Shown: positions 8,704 to 17,774, numbered from the stretch's first letter. The stretch: 64,000 bases of DNA from Poseidonocella sp. HB161398 (GCF_005870025.1 NZ_VATA01000024.1:1-64000); one strand, 5' to 3'. Made by a program: numbers and translations. The notes: generated by a model not told the origin, from the letters alone.

Positions 8704-10000
8704 CTCTTGCTGCCGTGATATAGGTCATGGGGTTGGTCGCCTTGCCGCCGACTCTTACCTCATAGTGCAGGTGCGTGCCAGTGGAACGGCCTGAACTCCC
8801 CATAGCACCGACCACGTCTCCTTTGGAGATTTTCTGGCCGACCTTCACGTTGACCTTCGACATGTGGCCGTAGCGCGTCTCGATTCCGAATTCGTGCTGG
8901 ATGGTCACCAGCCGCCCGTAGCCGTTCATCCAGCCCGCATGGGTGACCACCCCGTCGGCCGTGGCATGGATCGGCGTGCCGTAGGCGGCGGCGAAATCGA
9001 CGCCCTCATGCATGCGCCCGCCGCCCCGGATCGGGTCGCGGCGATAGCCGAAGGGCGAGGTCTCGCGGTACTTGACGTTGATCGGCATCGCCATCGGCAG
9101 CGCGTCGATCGCCATGCTGTACAGGTTCAGCGTCTGCATGTGGGTCAGGATGTTGTTCGCCCGCGTCGTCTCGGGGCTGGCCTCGCCGCTGGTCGACATC
9201 GAGATCGGCTCCAGCGGGCCGCCCTTGCCGTCATAGCGGTTGCGCATCGTGTCGATCAGCTGGTCGGGGTTCAGCCCGACCTTGGCGAAGACCTTGTCGA
9301 GCGGCTCCATCGAGACCGTCACGGCATCCTCGAGCTTGGCGAAGATGCGGTCGTTCTTCTCGTCCTCGAGCCGCAGGGTCAGGTTCAGGTCGGCCAGCTC
9401 CGCTTCGTTGCGGGACAGCTGGTCGGCCAGAGCCTGGCGTTCCTCTGCCATGTCTCCCAGCGCGTTGGTCATCAGCGCGATGGCGGCATTGTCTGCGGCA
9501 TCCGCGGCTTCGCCCTTCTCCATCGAGGCGAGGCGCTCCGTGGCATTGTCGAGCCCGGCCTGCGCGGTGCGCAGCTTCTGCCGGAGCATCTCGGTCTCGT
9601 CCGACTTCTCCTTGGCGGCCAGTTCGGCGTCGAAGATGCGGGTCTGGAGCGTGGAGAGCTGGCCGAGGAGGGTGGCGAACTGCTCCTGCGCGGCGAGGGC
9701 TTCCATGTGGCGGCTGTCGCGCTCGGCGGCCAGGGCGTTGATCCGGGTCTCGTAGACGGCGCGGTCGGCCTCGGCCTGTTCGCGGGTGGCGGCGCCCTGG
9801 AGGAACTGCACGGTCACCAGCGCGGTGGCGGTCACGGACCAGCCGACGAGCATGATGCCGCCCGCCCAGGCCAGGACCTGGTCCCGCGATCGCAATCGGA
9901 CGAACCGGGTCCCGCCATCGGACTTCAGGAAGATCCGTTTTTCGGAAAATAGGCCCGACCGCTGCTGTCTGGACGCGTTTTCTAGATTGAGCGTCTTCAT
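8687..10000 (-). CDS. Membrane-anchored M23 family metallopeptidase
   Basis: In this 437-aa protein an N-terminal cytoplasmic stretch is followed by one transmembrane helix (about residues 45-70, VLAWAGGIMLVGWSVTATAL). A long periplasmic coiled coil (about 75-240) comes next, then a C-terminal LytM/M23 endopeptidase domain (about 315-425). Zinc ligands are in HEGVD and HLHYE, with HMSK in between, so the domain looks active. It should cleave peptidoglycan cross-links. The ATG at 10000 is chosen because AAGGAGTG precedes it; the frame is open 22 codons further upstream. Coupling with bactofilin points to localised wall remodelling (cell shape or curvature). Confidence 0.92.
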   Translation of the reverse strand: MKTLNLENASRQQRSGLFSEKRIFLKSDGGTRFVRLRSRDQVLAWAGGIMLVGWSVTATALVTVQFLQGAATREQAEADRAVYETRINALAAERDSRHMEALAAQEQFATLLGQLSTLQTRIFDAELAAKEKSDETEMLRQKLRTAQAGLDNATERLASMEKGEAADAADNAAIALMTNALGDMAEERQALADQLSRNEAELADLNLTLRLEDEKNDRIFAKLEDAVTVSMEPLDKVFAKVGLNPDQLIDTMRNRYDGKGGPLEPISMSTSGEASPETTRANNILTHMQTLNLYSMAIDALPMAMPINVKYRETSPFGYRRDPIRGGGRMHEGVDFAAAYGTPIHATADGVVTHAGWMNGYGRLVTIQHEFGIETRYGHMSKVNVKVGQKISKGDVVGAMGSSGRSTGTHLHYEVRVGGKATNPMTYITAARDVFQE

Positions 10001-10440
10001 CAACACACTCCTTGCTGGTCGGACTTTCTCGACTTGACATGCTCGTGATGCTCGGGCCGGACGCATAACGGCTGATTACCGGGGCAGCAATATCTAGATG
10101 CGTCGCAGGGCCGGATGTTGATATATTGGGGCCGAAATCGGCAAGAACTTGCCGATTGAGCCGACTCGGCCCCTGGGTGCAGCGACGCGCCGTGCCGTCC
10201 GGGAAAGGTCGGGTCAAAACCGGGGAATTCAGTTGGTTAACCGGACAGAGCAGCCTCGTGCCATGCTGCAATGCAGCAACATCGGCCTCCGGTCGTGCTG
10301 CGGGGGCGCGGATCCGCAGACTGCCTGCCGAAGTGGCAGCCCGCGCCGGGCCGGGTAGGATCGTACCTGTGGAGGAATCGCCGCAACGCGCACCCGCGGG
10401 GCGGGTCAGCGGGTCTTTCGGATCGCGTGGGGGAGGAGGA
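10001..10440. other. Intergenic region upstream of the M23-bactofilin operon
   Basis: These 440 bases separate the M23 gene from the tRNA-Asn genes. They should hold the promoter of the M23-bactofilin operon (minus strand). A palindrome lies at 10136-10157. I see no credible coding frame. Confidence 0.5.
10136..10157. repeat. 22-bp perfect palindrome
   Basis: AATCGGCAAG (10136-10145) and CTTGCCGATT (10148-10157) are perfect inverted repeats separated by AA. It lies 136 bases upstream of the M23 peptidase start. The symmetry suits a dimeric regulator operator; the tight centre makes a stable RNA hairpin less likely. Confidence 0.5.
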
Positions 10441-10515
10441 TGGCTCCGGCGGTAGGGATCGAACCTACGACCAATTGATTAACAGTCAACTGCTCTACCG
10501 CTGAGCTACGCCGGA
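10441..10515 (-). tRNA. tRNA-Asn (GTT), copy 1
   Basis: The reverse complement starts TCCGGCG, has the D-arm GCTCAGCGGTAGAGC, the anticodon loop CTGTTAA (GTT) and the T-arm GGTTCGATCC, and encodes the CCA end (TGG at 10441-10443). It appears identical to the copy at 10620-10694. Confidence 0.95.
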
Positions 10516-10619
10516 ACATGTCGGACCCTGGGTCCGGGAGGCCGGAAAGCGCCATCTGCTTCCCGTCTCTGGTGGGTGATGCCTGGGGCATCTACAGCTC
10601 CAAACCAGTCAGGCTGATT

Positions 10620-10694
10620 TGGCTCCGGCGGTAGGGATCGAACCTACGACCAATTGATTAACAGTCAACTGCTCTACCGCTGAGCTACGCCGGA
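10620..10694 (-). tRNA. tRNA-Asn (GTT), copy 2
   Basis: Same sequence as the copy at 10441-10515, with encoded CCA (TGG at 10620-10622). The two copies are 104 bases apart and probably form one transcript. Confidence 0.95.
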
Positions 10695-10764
10695 ACGCTG
10701 TGGAGGGCTGTCTAACCAAGCCCTCGGGGGGGTGCAAGAGGGATTTCGGGCGAAAGTCGCATTT

Positions 10765-11688
10765 TTACGCGTGCCGCAGCGAGAACCGTGCATCCGGGGC
10801 CAGGGCGGGCTCTGCCAGGACCAGGTTTCTTTCCGTCATTTCAACCAGATGGGCCAGGATATTGCGTGCCGCGGCAGGGTGCAGGGCGGGGTCGGTATCG
10901 TGGTAGATCCGGGCCGTCAGGGCCGTGATGGCGGCCGGTCCGGCGGCCAGCGCGTCCAGAATCTGCGCCTCCCGCGTGCGGCGGTGGGCGACCAGCGCAT
11001 CGATCCGCGCGGCGGGGTCGGCGACCGGCGCGCCATGGCCCGGATGGAGCACGGTTTCGCCCCGCGCGCGCAGCCGCGCGCAGGAGCGGTAGAAGGCGGC
11101 AAGGTCGCCATCGGGCGGCGAGACCAGCGAGCTGGCCCAGCCCATCACCAGGTCGCCGGTGAAGAGCGCGCCGCGCCAGGCGAAGGCCAGGTGGTTGCCC
11201 ATGTGCCCCGGCGTGTGCAGCGCCTCGAGCGGGCAGCCGTCGAGATCGAGCCGTTCGCCGTCGGCAAGGCAGCGGTCCGGGCGGAAGGTGGCATCGACGC
11301 CCTCGCCGCCGCCGAGCGCGCCGACCGCGGCGAGCCGCTTCATCGTCTCGCTGCGCCCCGAGAACGGTCCGCCGAAGGCCAGGACCGGCGCGCCGGTGGC
11401 GGCGGCCAGCGCCGGGGCGAGCCCGCTATGGTCGCGATGCGCATGGCTGACGAGGATCATTGACAGCGGCCGCCCGCCGAGCGCCGCCATCAGCGCGCCC
11501 AGATGCGCCTGGTCGTCGGGCCCGGGATCGACGAGCGCCAGCTGCCCGCGCCCCAGCAGGTAGCTGTTGGTGCCGCGGAAGGTCATCGGCGAGGGGTTCG
11601 GCGCCAGGATGCGCCGGATGCCCGGGGCCAGCTCCTCCGCCCTGCCGGGAACCGGGTCGAATGCCTCGATCTCTGTCATGCCGCCCAT
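10765..11688 (-). CDS. MBL-fold metallohydrolase (LACTB2-like)
   Basis: The 307-aa protein has the metallo-beta-lactamase signature SHAHRDHSG, giving HxHxDH zinc ligands. Further ligands are in HTPGHMGN and FTGDLVMG, and LHPGHGAP follows. The C-terminal part (about 230-300) is a helical, winged-helix-like tail (RRTREAQILDAL) as in LACTB2-type hydrolases and nucleases. The likely activity is hydrolysis of a thioester or phosphodiester; the substrate is unknown. Two start codons are possible (11688 and 11679, four codons into MGGMTEIEA). I use 11688 because AAAGG lies at a workable distance. The gene is divergent from the histidine kinase at 11752. Confidence 0.85.
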   Translation of the reverse strand: MGGMTEIEAFDPVPGRAEELAPGIRRILAPNPSPMTFRGTNSYLLGRGQLALVDPGPDDQAHLGALMAALGGRPLSMILVSHAHRDHSGLAPALAAATGAPVLAFGGPFSGRSETMKRLAAVGALGGGEGVDATFRPDRCLADGERLDLDGCPLEALHTPGHMGNHLAFAWRGALFTGDLVMGWASSLVSPPDGDLAAFYRSCARLRARGETVLHPGHGAPVADPAARIDALVAHRRTREAQILDALAAGPAAITALTARIYHDTDPALHPAAARNILAHLVEMTERNLVLAEPALAPDARFSLRHA

Positions 11689-11751
11689 GCCGTCACGTGC
11701 CTTTCGCGTTTTGCAGCTTCCTGCCGCGGGAGCTTCTGCTAGAGCTAGGCC

Positions 11752-13068
11752 ATGAAGCGCCTCAGTCTCAAACCCTATCTGCCGCAGACGCTTGCCTGGC
11801 GCGCGACGCTCATTCTCCTGTTGCCGGTCGTCATCCTCCAGCTGGTCGTCTCGATCGTCTTCATCCAGCGCCATGTCGACGATGTCACGGCGCAGATGAC
11901 CGAGGGGCTGCTCTTGGAGATCGACTACCTGCTCGACGAGATCTCCGACGCGCCGACCCTGGCCGCGGCGCGGCTCGTCGCCCGCGATCTCGGCCCCGAG
12001 CTGGAGATCCGCGTGACGATCCCGGCGCGCGGCGAGATGCAGGACGGCTACCACTGGTACGACCTGGCCGGCGGGCCGGTGATCGAGGCGCTGCGCGCGG
12101 GGCTGCCCGACACGCTGGCCGTCGACCTCATCCGTTCGAAGAGCAGCGTGCACATGCGGGTGCCGACGCGCTACGGCAATGTCGACCTGCGCTTCCCGCG
12201 GCAGCGGGTCTCGGCCGCGAACCCGCACCAGCTGCTGGTGCTGATGGTCTTCACCGGGCTGCTGATGTCGCTGATCGCCTATCTCTTCCTGCGCAACCAG
12301 CTGAAGCCGATCACCCGGCTTGCGGCGGCGGCGCAGGCCTTCGGCAAGGGGCGGCACGCGGCCTACAAGCCTTCGGGCGCGCGCGAGGTGCGGATGGCGG
12401 GGCTGGCCTTCCTCGACATGCGCGACCGGATCGAGCGGCAGATCGAGAGCCGCACGCTGATGCTCTCGGGGATCAGCCACGACCTGCGCACGCCCTTGAC
12501 GCGGATGCGGCTGGAGCTGGGGCTGATGGAGGAGACCGAGGAGACCGAGGCGCTGATCCGCGACGTCGCCGACATGGAGCGGCTGGTCAACGAGTTCCTG
12601 GCCTTCGCTCGCGGCGACGCGCTGGAGGCGGCCGAGCCGGTCGACGCGGCGGAGCTGCTGCGCGACATCGCCGCCCAGGCGGAGCGGGCGGGGCAGCCGG
12701 TGACGCTGGGGCATTGCGACGAGACGGGGCCGGTGCAGCTCAGGCCGATGGCGGTGCGCCGCGCGCTCGACAACCTGGTGGGGAATGCGGTGCGCTATGG
12801 CAGCCATGCCTGGCTGAGCCTCGAGGCGGGGCGGAATTCGCTGACGATCCGGGTGGAGGATGCGGGGCCGGGCATTCCCGAGGCACAGCATGACGAGGCG
12901 GTGAAGGCCTTCGCCCGGCTCGATCCGGCGCGGAACCAGAACCTTCCGGGGGTGGGGCTGGGCCTGTCGATCGCCGCGGATATCGCCCGCAGCCATGGCG
13001 GCCAGCTGCGTCTCGGCAGCAGCGCGGCGCATGGCGGGCTGCTGGCGGAGCTGGTACTGGCCCGCTAG
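11752..13068 (+). CDS. EnvZ-like sensor histidine kinase
   Basis: This 438-aa inner-membrane two-component kinase has two transmembrane helices, at about residues 16-38 (ATLILLLPVVILQLVVSIVF) and 163-185. They flank a periplasmic domain of about 125 residues. A HAMP linker (RNQLKPITRL) leads to the dimerisation helix with phosphoacceptor His243 (GISHDLRTPLTRMRLEL). The ATPase domain has the N box DNLVGNAVRYG, G1 box EDAGPGIPE and G2 box GVGLGLSIA. All catalytic boxes are intact. The architecture is that of EnvZ. No response regulator gene is adjacent on either side, so the partner is encoded elsewhere. Confidence 0.88.
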   Translation: MKRLSLKPYLPQTLAWRATLILLLPVVILQLVVSIVFIQRHVDDVTAQMTEGLLLEIDYLLDEISDAPTLAAARLVARDLGPELEIRVTIPARGEMQDGYHWYDLAGGPVIEALRAGLPDTLAVDLIRSKSSVHMRVPTRYGNVDLRFPRQRVSAANPHQLLVLMVFTGLLMSLIAYLFLRNQLKPITRLAAAAQAFGKGRHAAYKPSGAREVRMAGLAFLDMRDRIERQIESRTLMLSGISHDLRTPLTRMRLELGLMEETEETEALIRDVADMERLVNEFLAFARGDALEAAEPVDAAELLRDIAAQAERAGQPVTLGHCDETGPVQLRPMAVRRALDNLVGNAVRYGSHAWLSLEAGRNSLTIRVEDAGPGIPEAQHDEAVKAFARLDPARNQNLPGVGLGLSIAADIARSHGGQLRLGSSAAHGGLLAELVLAR

Positions 13069-13081
13069 CGCCTGGCCTGCC

Positions 13082-13303
13082 TCAGCGCTCGGCCAGGCCG
13101 GGCAGGGGCAGGCGGGCGAGATCCTGGCGCAGCTGGCGGCGCAGCGCCTCGGCGGCGGCGACCTGCAGGCGGCGGTGGCGGTCGGCGCGGCGGCGGAGCT
13201 CTTCGCTGCCGCCGAGTTCGGCGCCGGACTGCCACATGCCGAGCGCGCTGAGCTGGCGCAGGGAAAATAGTACGAGCTGCAGGTAAACCATGGTCATCTC
13301 CAT
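13082..13303 (-). CDS. Small hypothetical protein (73 aa)
   Basis: The frame from ATG 13303 (MEMTMVYLQLVLFSLRQL) to TGA at 13082-13084 gives a hydrophobic N-terminus followed by a basic, Leu-rich helical segment (ELRRRADRHRRLQVAAAEAL). The shape resembles a short membrane-associated or coiled-coil protein. I do not recognise the family. GGGAGG lies upstream at a rather long distance; the second Met (MVYLQ) is an alternative. It converges with the histidine kinase with a 13-base gap. Confidence 0.4.
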   Translation of the reverse strand: MEMTMVYLQLVLFSLRQLSALGMWQSGAELGGSEELRRRADRHRRLQVAAAEALRRQLRQDLARLPLPGLAER

Positions 13304-13513
13304 CGGAACCCAGGTCCTCCCAGGGCCCGGTCTCTGCCGAAACGCTACGTCCGGCAAACCAGCAGATGGTTAACACGGCGCCCGGCGGGCAGCCTCCGCG
13401 GGCCGTGCCGAAACTTCGGGCGGGATTGCCCGCAAAAGTTGCATGGAGGAAACGCTTTCACCGGCAGGGCGTGCCATCCGGAGACTCGGCGGCCGCGGCG
13501 GACGGGGACGGAT

Positions 13514-13589
13514 TGGTAGGCCCGGAGGGACTTGAACCCCCAACCAAAGTGTTATGAGCACTCTGCTCTAACCATTGAGCTACAGGCCC
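13514..13589 (-). tRNA. tRNA with CAU anticodon, probably tRNA-Ile2 (could be elongator Met)
   Basis: The reverse complement begins GGGCCTGTAGCTC, with anticodon loop CTCATAA (CAT), T-arm GGTTCAAGTCC and encoded CCA (TGG at 13514-13516). The bases around the D-loop (AATGGTTAGAGCAG) and the CTTTGG after the anticodon stem look like the lysidine-modified tRNA-Ile2 of proteobacteria more than elongator tRNA-Met. Identity cannot be fixed by anticodon alone, because CAU is shared. Confidence 0.85.
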
Positions 13590-13705
13590 GCCGCGGAAAT
13601 GGCTAGCAGACCGGCGGGCGGCGTCAAGGGGTCGCAGGACGCGAGACGATTGCACTGTTGCCGGGACTGCTATAGGCGGAGCCCGCGCAGCGAAGGATCA
13701 CGGAC

Positions 13706-14752
13706 ATGAGCGACGGAAAGAACGGGCTGACCTATGCCGAGGCAGGGGTCGATATCGCGGCAGGCAATGCGCTGGTGGAGCGGATCAAGCCCGCGGCCGC
13801 GGCGACGGCCCGTCCGGGCACCATGTCGGGCCTCGGCGGCTTCGGCGCGCTCTTCGACCTGAAGGCCGCGGGCTACCAGGACCCGATCCTGGTGGCGGCC
13901 ACCGATGGCGTGGGCACCAAGCTGCGCCTCGCGATCGATACCGGCCATGTCTCCACCGTCGGCATCGACCTCGTCGCCATGTGCGTCAACGACCTGATCT
14001 GCCAGGGTGCCGAGCCGCTGTTCTTCCTCGACTATTTCGCCACCGGCAAGCTCGAGCTGGAGGCCGCGACCCAGGTGATCGAAGGCATCGCCAAGGGCTG
14101 CGAACTGTCGGGCTGCGCGCTGATCGGCGGCGAGACGGCCGAGATGCCGGGCATGTACCCGGCCGGCGATTTCGACCTGGCGGGCTTCGCCGTCGGCGCG
14201 ATGGAGCGCGGCGCGCATCTGCCCGCGGACGTGGCGGAGGGCGACGTGCTGCTGGGCCTCGCCTCGGACGGCGTCCATTCCAACGGCTATTCGCTGGTGC
14301 GCAAGATCGTCGAGTCGGCCGGGCTTTCCTGGGACGACCAGGCGCCCTTCGTCGGCGCGCCGCTGGGCAAGGCGCTGCTCACGCCGACCCGTCTCTATGT
14401 CAAGCCGCTCAAGGCCGCGATCGCGGCGGGCGGCGTGCATGCGCTGGCGCATATCACCGGCGGCGGGCTGACCGAGAACGTGCCGCGGGTGCTGCCCGAG
14501 GGGCTGGGCGTCTCCATCGACCTCGGCGCCTGGACGCTGCCGCCGGTCTTCGCCTGGCTGGCCCAGGCAGGCGGGCTGGCGCAGTCCGAGCTGCTGAAGA
14601 CCTTCAACAGCGGCATCGGCATGGTCGTTGCCGTCGCGGCCGATCGCGCGGACGAGATCGAGGCGCTGCTGAAAGCCGAGGGCGAGACCGTCGCCCGCAT
14701 CGGCACCGTGACCGCGGGCGAGGGCGTCACCTACGAAGGGACCCTCGCTTGA
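13706..14752 (+). CDS. purM: Phosphoribosylformylglycinamidine cyclo-ligase
   Basis: The 348-aa AIR synthetase catalyses step 5 of purine biosynthesis, the ATP-dependent closure of FGAM to AIR. The family start ([20 protein letters not shown]) is present, as is the nucleotide and metal region ([11 protein letters not shown]). The core motifs [15 protein letters not shown] and [16 protein letters not shown] follow, then [16 protein letters not shown] near the C-terminus. The length is normal. It is translationally coupled to purN, whose TTG start overlaps the purM stop. Confidence 0.97.
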   Translation: MSDGKNGLTYAEAGVDIAAGNALVERIKPAAAATARPGTMSGLGGFGALFDLKAAGYQDPILVAATDGVGTKLRLAIDTGHVSTVGIDLVAMCVNDLICQGAEPLFFLDYFATGKLELEAATQVIEGIAKGCELSGCALIGGETAEMPGMYPAGDFDLAGFAVGAMERGAHLPADVAEGDVLLGLASDGVHSNGYSLVRKIVESAGLSWDDQAPFVGAPLGKALLTPTRLYVKPLKAAIAAGGVHALAHITGGGLTENVPRVLPEGLGVSIDLGAWTLPPVFAWLAQAGGLAQSELLKTFNSGIGMVVAVAADRADEIEALLKAEGETVARIGTVTAGEGVTYEGTLA

Positions 14753-15342
14753 GCAAGCGCGTCGCGATCCTGATCTCCGGCGGGGGCTCCAACATGGTGG
14801 CCCTTGCCGACTCGATGACCGGCGACCATCCGGCGCGGCCCTGCCTGGTCGTGTCGAACAGGCCCGATGCCGGCGGGCTGGAGAAGGCCGCGGCGCGCGG
14901 CATCCCGACCGCGGTGGTCGACCACCGGCCCTTCGGCAAGGACCGCCCGGCCTTCGAGGCCGAATTGACCCGCGTGCTGGAAGCGGCCGATCCCGACATC
15001 ATCTGCATGGCCGGCTTCATGCGCGTGCTGACCGAAGGCTTCGTGACCCGCTGGCAGGGGCGGATGCTGAACATCCACCCTTCGCTGCTGCCGAAATACC
15101 GCGGGCTCGACACCCATGCGCGGGCGATCGAGGCCGGGGATGCCGAACATGGCTGCACCGTGCACGAGGTCACGCTGGAACTCGACGGCGGCCCGATCCT
15201 CGGCCAGGCGCAGCTGCCGGTCCTGCCCGGCGACACGCCCGAGAGCCTGGCGGAGCGGCTCCTGCCGATGGAGCACCGGCTCTATCCGGCGGCCCTGCGC
15301 CGCTTTGCCGAAGGCGATCACCGCCGCTTCACGCTCACTTGA
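14749..15342 (+). CDS. purN: Phosphoribosylglycinamide formyltransferase
   Basis: The 197-aa GAR transformylase transfers a formyl group from 10-formyl-THF to GAR in purine synthesis. The N-terminal loop [13 protein letters not shown] binds GAR phosphate. The catalytic segment is [20 protein letters not shown], with the essential Asn-His pair, and DGGPIL follows near the end. The start is assigned to TTG at 14749, because its last two bases are the first two of the purM stop TGA and the mature sequence then begins SKRVAIL as expected. No ATG is available. It is the second gene of a purMN operon. Confidence 0.94.
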   Translation: MSKRVAILISGGGSNMVALADSMTGDHPARPCLVVSNRPDAGGLEKAAARGIPTAVVDHRPFGKDRPAFEAELTRVLEAADPDIICMAGFMRVLTEGFVTRWQGRMLNIHPSLLPKYRGLDTHARAIEAGDAEHGCTVHEVTLELDGGPILGQAQLPVLPGDTPESLAERLLPMEHRLYPAALRRFAEGDHRRFTLT

Positions 15343-15412
15343 CATCTCGCGGACCTGCGCCGCATCCTTGGCCATTGTGCCAAGCCCTCAGAATGCAAAG
15401 AAGAAACGCCTG

Positions 15413-16567
15413 ATGAAGACCCTGACCACGACGGAAGAGCTGCGCGAATTCTGCGACCAGGCCGCCCAGCACCCCTACGTGACGGTGGATACGGAATTCC
15501 TCCGCGAGCGGACCTACTACTCGAAGCTCTGCCTCCTGCAGATCGCCTATCCGGGCGAGGACGAGGACTCGGCCGTGCTGATCGACCCGCTGGCCGAAGG
15601 GATCGACCTGGAGCCGGTCTATGCGCTCTGCCGCAACACCGCGGTGGTGAAGGTCTTCCATGCCGCCCGCCAGGATGTCGAGATCTTCTTCCATGACGGC
15701 GGGGTGATCCCCGAGCCGCTTTTCGACACCCAGGTCGCGGCGATGGTCTGCGGCTTCGGCGAGCAGGTGGGCTACGAGACCCTTGTCAAGCGCATCGCCA
15801 AGGCCAGCCTCGACAAGTCCTCGCGCTTCACCGACTGGAGCCGCCGGCCGCTGACCGAGGCGCAGCAGGTCTATGCGCTGGCCGATGTCACCCATCTGCG
15901 GGTGATCTACGAATACCTCTCCGCCGAGCTGGAGAAGGCCGGGCGCAAGGGCTGGGTCGAAGAGGAGATCAAGGTCCTCACCGATCCCGAGACCTATATC
16001 TCGCGCCCCGAAGAGGCGTGGAAGCGGGTCAAGACGCGCACCCAGAGCGGCAAGTTCATGGGTGTCGTCGCGACGCTGGCCGAGTTCCGCGAGCGCTTCG
16101 CGCAGGAGCGCAACATCCCGCGCAGCCGGGTCTTCAAGGATGACGCGCTGCTGGAGCTGGCCTCGACCAAGCCGAAGAATGCGGGCGACCTGTCGCGCTC
16201 GCGGCTGCTGCTGCGCGAGGCCAGGAAGGGCGACATCGCGGACGGCATCCTTGCCGCGGTCGAAGCCGGGATGGAGCTGCCGCCCGAGTCGGCGCCGCGC
16301 AAGGCCGAGGCCGACAAGGCGAATGTGAACCAGGCGCTGGCGGAACTGCTGCGCGTGCTGCTGAAGGCCAAGGCCGAAGGGTCGGGCGTCGCGCAGAAGC
16401 TGATCGCGACCACGGCCGAACTGGATGCGATCGCCTCGGGCGAGCGCGACCTGGCGGCGCTGAAGGGCTGGCGGCGGTCGGTCTTCGGCGAGGATGCGCT
16501 TCGGCTCTGCGAGGGCCGGATCGCGCTTTCGGCCTCCGAGGGCGGGGTGCGCATCGTCGAGCTCTGA
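15413..16567 (+). CDS. rnd: Ribonuclease D
   Basis: In this 384-aa 3'-5' exoribonuclease the DEDDy exonuclease domain covers about residues 1-180. Exo I is VTVDTEFLRE, Exo II VFHAARQDVEIF and Exo III YALADVTHLRVIY. HRDC-type helical regions follow (about 205-290 and 300-384). It trims tRNA and other stable RNA 3' ends. The ATG at 15413 is the only one fitting the conserved N-terminus (MKTLTTTEELREFCD). The gene follows purN with a 70-base gap and may be partly co-transcribed. A terminator-like hairpin lies just beyond its stop. Confidence 0.93.
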   Translation: MKTLTTTEELREFCDQAAQHPYVTVDTEFLRERTYYSKLCLLQIAYPGEDEDSAVLIDPLAEGIDLEPVYALCRNTAVVKVFHAARQDVEIFFHDGGVIPEPLFDTQVAAMVCGFGEQVGYETLVKRIAKASLDKSSRFTDWSRRPLTEAQQVYALADVTHLRVIYEYLSAELEKAGRKGWVEEEIKVLTDPETYISRPEEAWKRVKTRTQSGKFMGVVATLAEFRERFAQERNIPRSRVFKDDALLELASTKPKNAGDLSRSRLLLREARKGDIADGILAAVEAGMELPPESAPRKAEADKANVNQALAELLRVLLKAKAEGSGVAQKLIATTAELDAIASGERDLAALKGWRRSVFGEDALRLCEGRIALSASEGGVRIVEL

Positions 16568-16594
16568 CGCCCGGCTCCCGCATCATACCGGACG

Positions 16595-16619
16595 GAAAAG
16601 GGCGCCTGCGGGCGCCCTT
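16595..16619 (-). terminator. Shared terminator between rnd and the lipoprotein gene
   Basis: AAGGGCGCC (16598-16606) and GGCGCCCTT (16611-16619) form a 9-bp stem with a 4-base loop. The T-run (from AAAA at 16596-16599) is on the minus strand, so it mainly terminates the lipoprotein gene, but it sits where it could also end rnd transcripts. Confidence 0.7.
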
Positions 16620-16626
16620 GGCATGT

Positions 16627-17070
16627 TCAGCGGCGGCTGCTGCGGTTGTTGGTGGCGCCCTCGACGATGATCATGCGCACCCCGGCAAGCTCGGGATTGC
16701 TGATGAAGCGCGCGGCGCTGACCTGCTGGGTCGGGCTCGATCCGGCGGGCGGCGGGGTCAGGGGCGGGCGCACCCGGAATTCCAGGCGGATCTCGTCGGG
16801 CACGGCGCGCGGCCCCGCGGGCGCGGCCAGGGCGATGTCCCAGTAGCCGGGGATGACGCGCCCGGTCGCGGTGACGATCACGCCGCCCGGGGTGGGCTCC
16901 ACCGTCATGCTGTCGACGGCGCCGATCAGCTGGCGGTCGTCGGAGACCAGCGGGGGATAGCCGCCTTCCGGCTCCAGCGTCTTGGGCGGTTCGCGGCCGC
17001 AGGCCCCGGCCAGACCGAGGACAGCAAGCGACAGGAGAGTGGCGCGGCGGGTCGTCAGGATGCGTGTCAT
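16627..17070 (-). CDS. Probable lipoprotein of unknown function
   Basis: With the start at 17070 this is a 147-aa protein. It has a basic N-region (MTRILTTRRATLLSL), a hydrophobic stretch and the lipobox LAGAC, giving a lipidated Cys near residue 24 after signal peptidase II cleavage. The mature part is beta-rich (SMTVEPTPGGVIVTATGRV) and shows no enzymatic motif. It ends in a polar tail (NNRSSRR). Asp is not at position +2 (sequence CGRE), so outer-membrane sorting would be expected by the usual rule. I do not recognise the family beyond 'conserved lipoprotein'. Confidence 0.7.
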   Translation of the reverse strand: MTRILTTRRATLLSLAVLGLAGACGREPPKTLEPEGGYPPLVSDDRQLIGAVDSMTVEPTPGGVIVTATGRVIPGYWDIALAAPAGPRAVPDEIRLEFRVRPPLTPPPAGSSPTQQVSAARFISNPELAGVRMIIVEGATNNRSSRR

Positions 17071-17183
17071 GCCAGTCCGATAGCCCAAAACCGGACAGGG
17101 GGGAAGCCGCTTCGGACCTTGCGACGCACTGGACGCAGGGGCGGAAAACCCCTACCTCTCGGCCGATCGAGATGGAGGCCGGA

Positions 17184-17609
17184 ATGGCAAGCGAAGCGTT
17201 CGAAGAGATTGCGGAAACCTTTGAGTTCCTCGATGACTGGGAGGACCGCTACCGCCATGTGATCGAGCTGGGCAAGGCGATGGACGGGCTCGACCCGGCG
17301 CTGCAGGTCCCGGCGACCAAGGTGGATGGCTGCGCCAGCCAGGTCTGGCTGCATCCCGAGATCCAGGGCAGCGGGCCCGGGGCGATCTACAGCTTCAAGG
17401 GCGAAAGCGACGCGATGATCGTGCGCGGGCTGATCGCGGTGCTGCACGCGCTCTATTCCGGGCTTCCGGCCGGCGAGGTGCTGAAGGTTGATGCGCATGC
17501 GGAACTGGCACGGCTCGGCCTCGACGAGCATCTTTCCGCTCAGCGCTCGAACGGCGTGCGCGCCATGGTCCAGCGCATCCGCGAGCAGGCGGCGGCCGTC
17601 GCCGCCTGA
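17184..17609 (+). CDS. sufE: Cysteine desulfuration protein SufE
   Basis: The 141-aa sulfur acceptor of the SUF Fe-S cluster pathway takes persulfide sulfur from SufS. The N-terminus (EIAETFEFLDDWEDRYRHVI) and the active-site segment KVDGCASQVWL are diagnostic; the sulfur-carrying Cys is C50. The length matches the family. The frame is open upstream, but the ATG at 17184 fits the conserved N-terminus. No other suf genes are near, as is usual for sufE in this group. It converges with a small membrane protein gene with a 3-base gap. Confidence 0.93.
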   Translation: MASEAFEEIAETFEFLDDWEDRYRHVIELGKAMDGLDPALQVPATKVDGCASQVWLHPEIQGSGPGAIYSFKGESDAMIVRGLIAVLHALYSGLPAGEVLKVDAHAELARLGLDEHLSAQRSNGVRAMVQRIREQAAAVAA

Positions 17610-17612
17610 GTC

Positions 17613-17774
17613 TCACCGCCGCGGCACGGCCAGCGCCAGCGCGATGGTCAGGGGCAGGGCGACGGCGAAGGCCGAGCCCGGCAGCGCGCCGAAGAAAGCC
17701 CAGGCCAGCGCGATGGTCACGCTCGCCGCGGCGATGGCGAGCCCGAGAACGATCAGGAACTGTTTCAGCGGCAT
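17613..17774 (-). CDS. Small membrane protein (53 aa)
   Basis: The frame ATG 17774 to TGA at 17613-17615 encodes MPLKQFLIVLGLAIAAASV..., with two predicted transmembrane helices (about residues 5-27 and 33-50) and a basic end (VPRR). A strong AGGAGG ribosome binding site lies 6 bases upstream. Function unknown. I see no family signature; many alphaproteobacteria have similar two-helix small proteins. Confidence 0.65.
   Translation of the reverse strand: MPLKQFLIVLGLAIAAASVTIALAWAFFGALPGSAFAVALPLTIALALAVPRR

Noticed and set aside
10441-10694. The duplicated tRNA-Asn as a mobile-element boundary
   Set aside because: No integrase or foreign gene lies between the copies; the 104-base spacer fits a simple tandem tRNA duplication.
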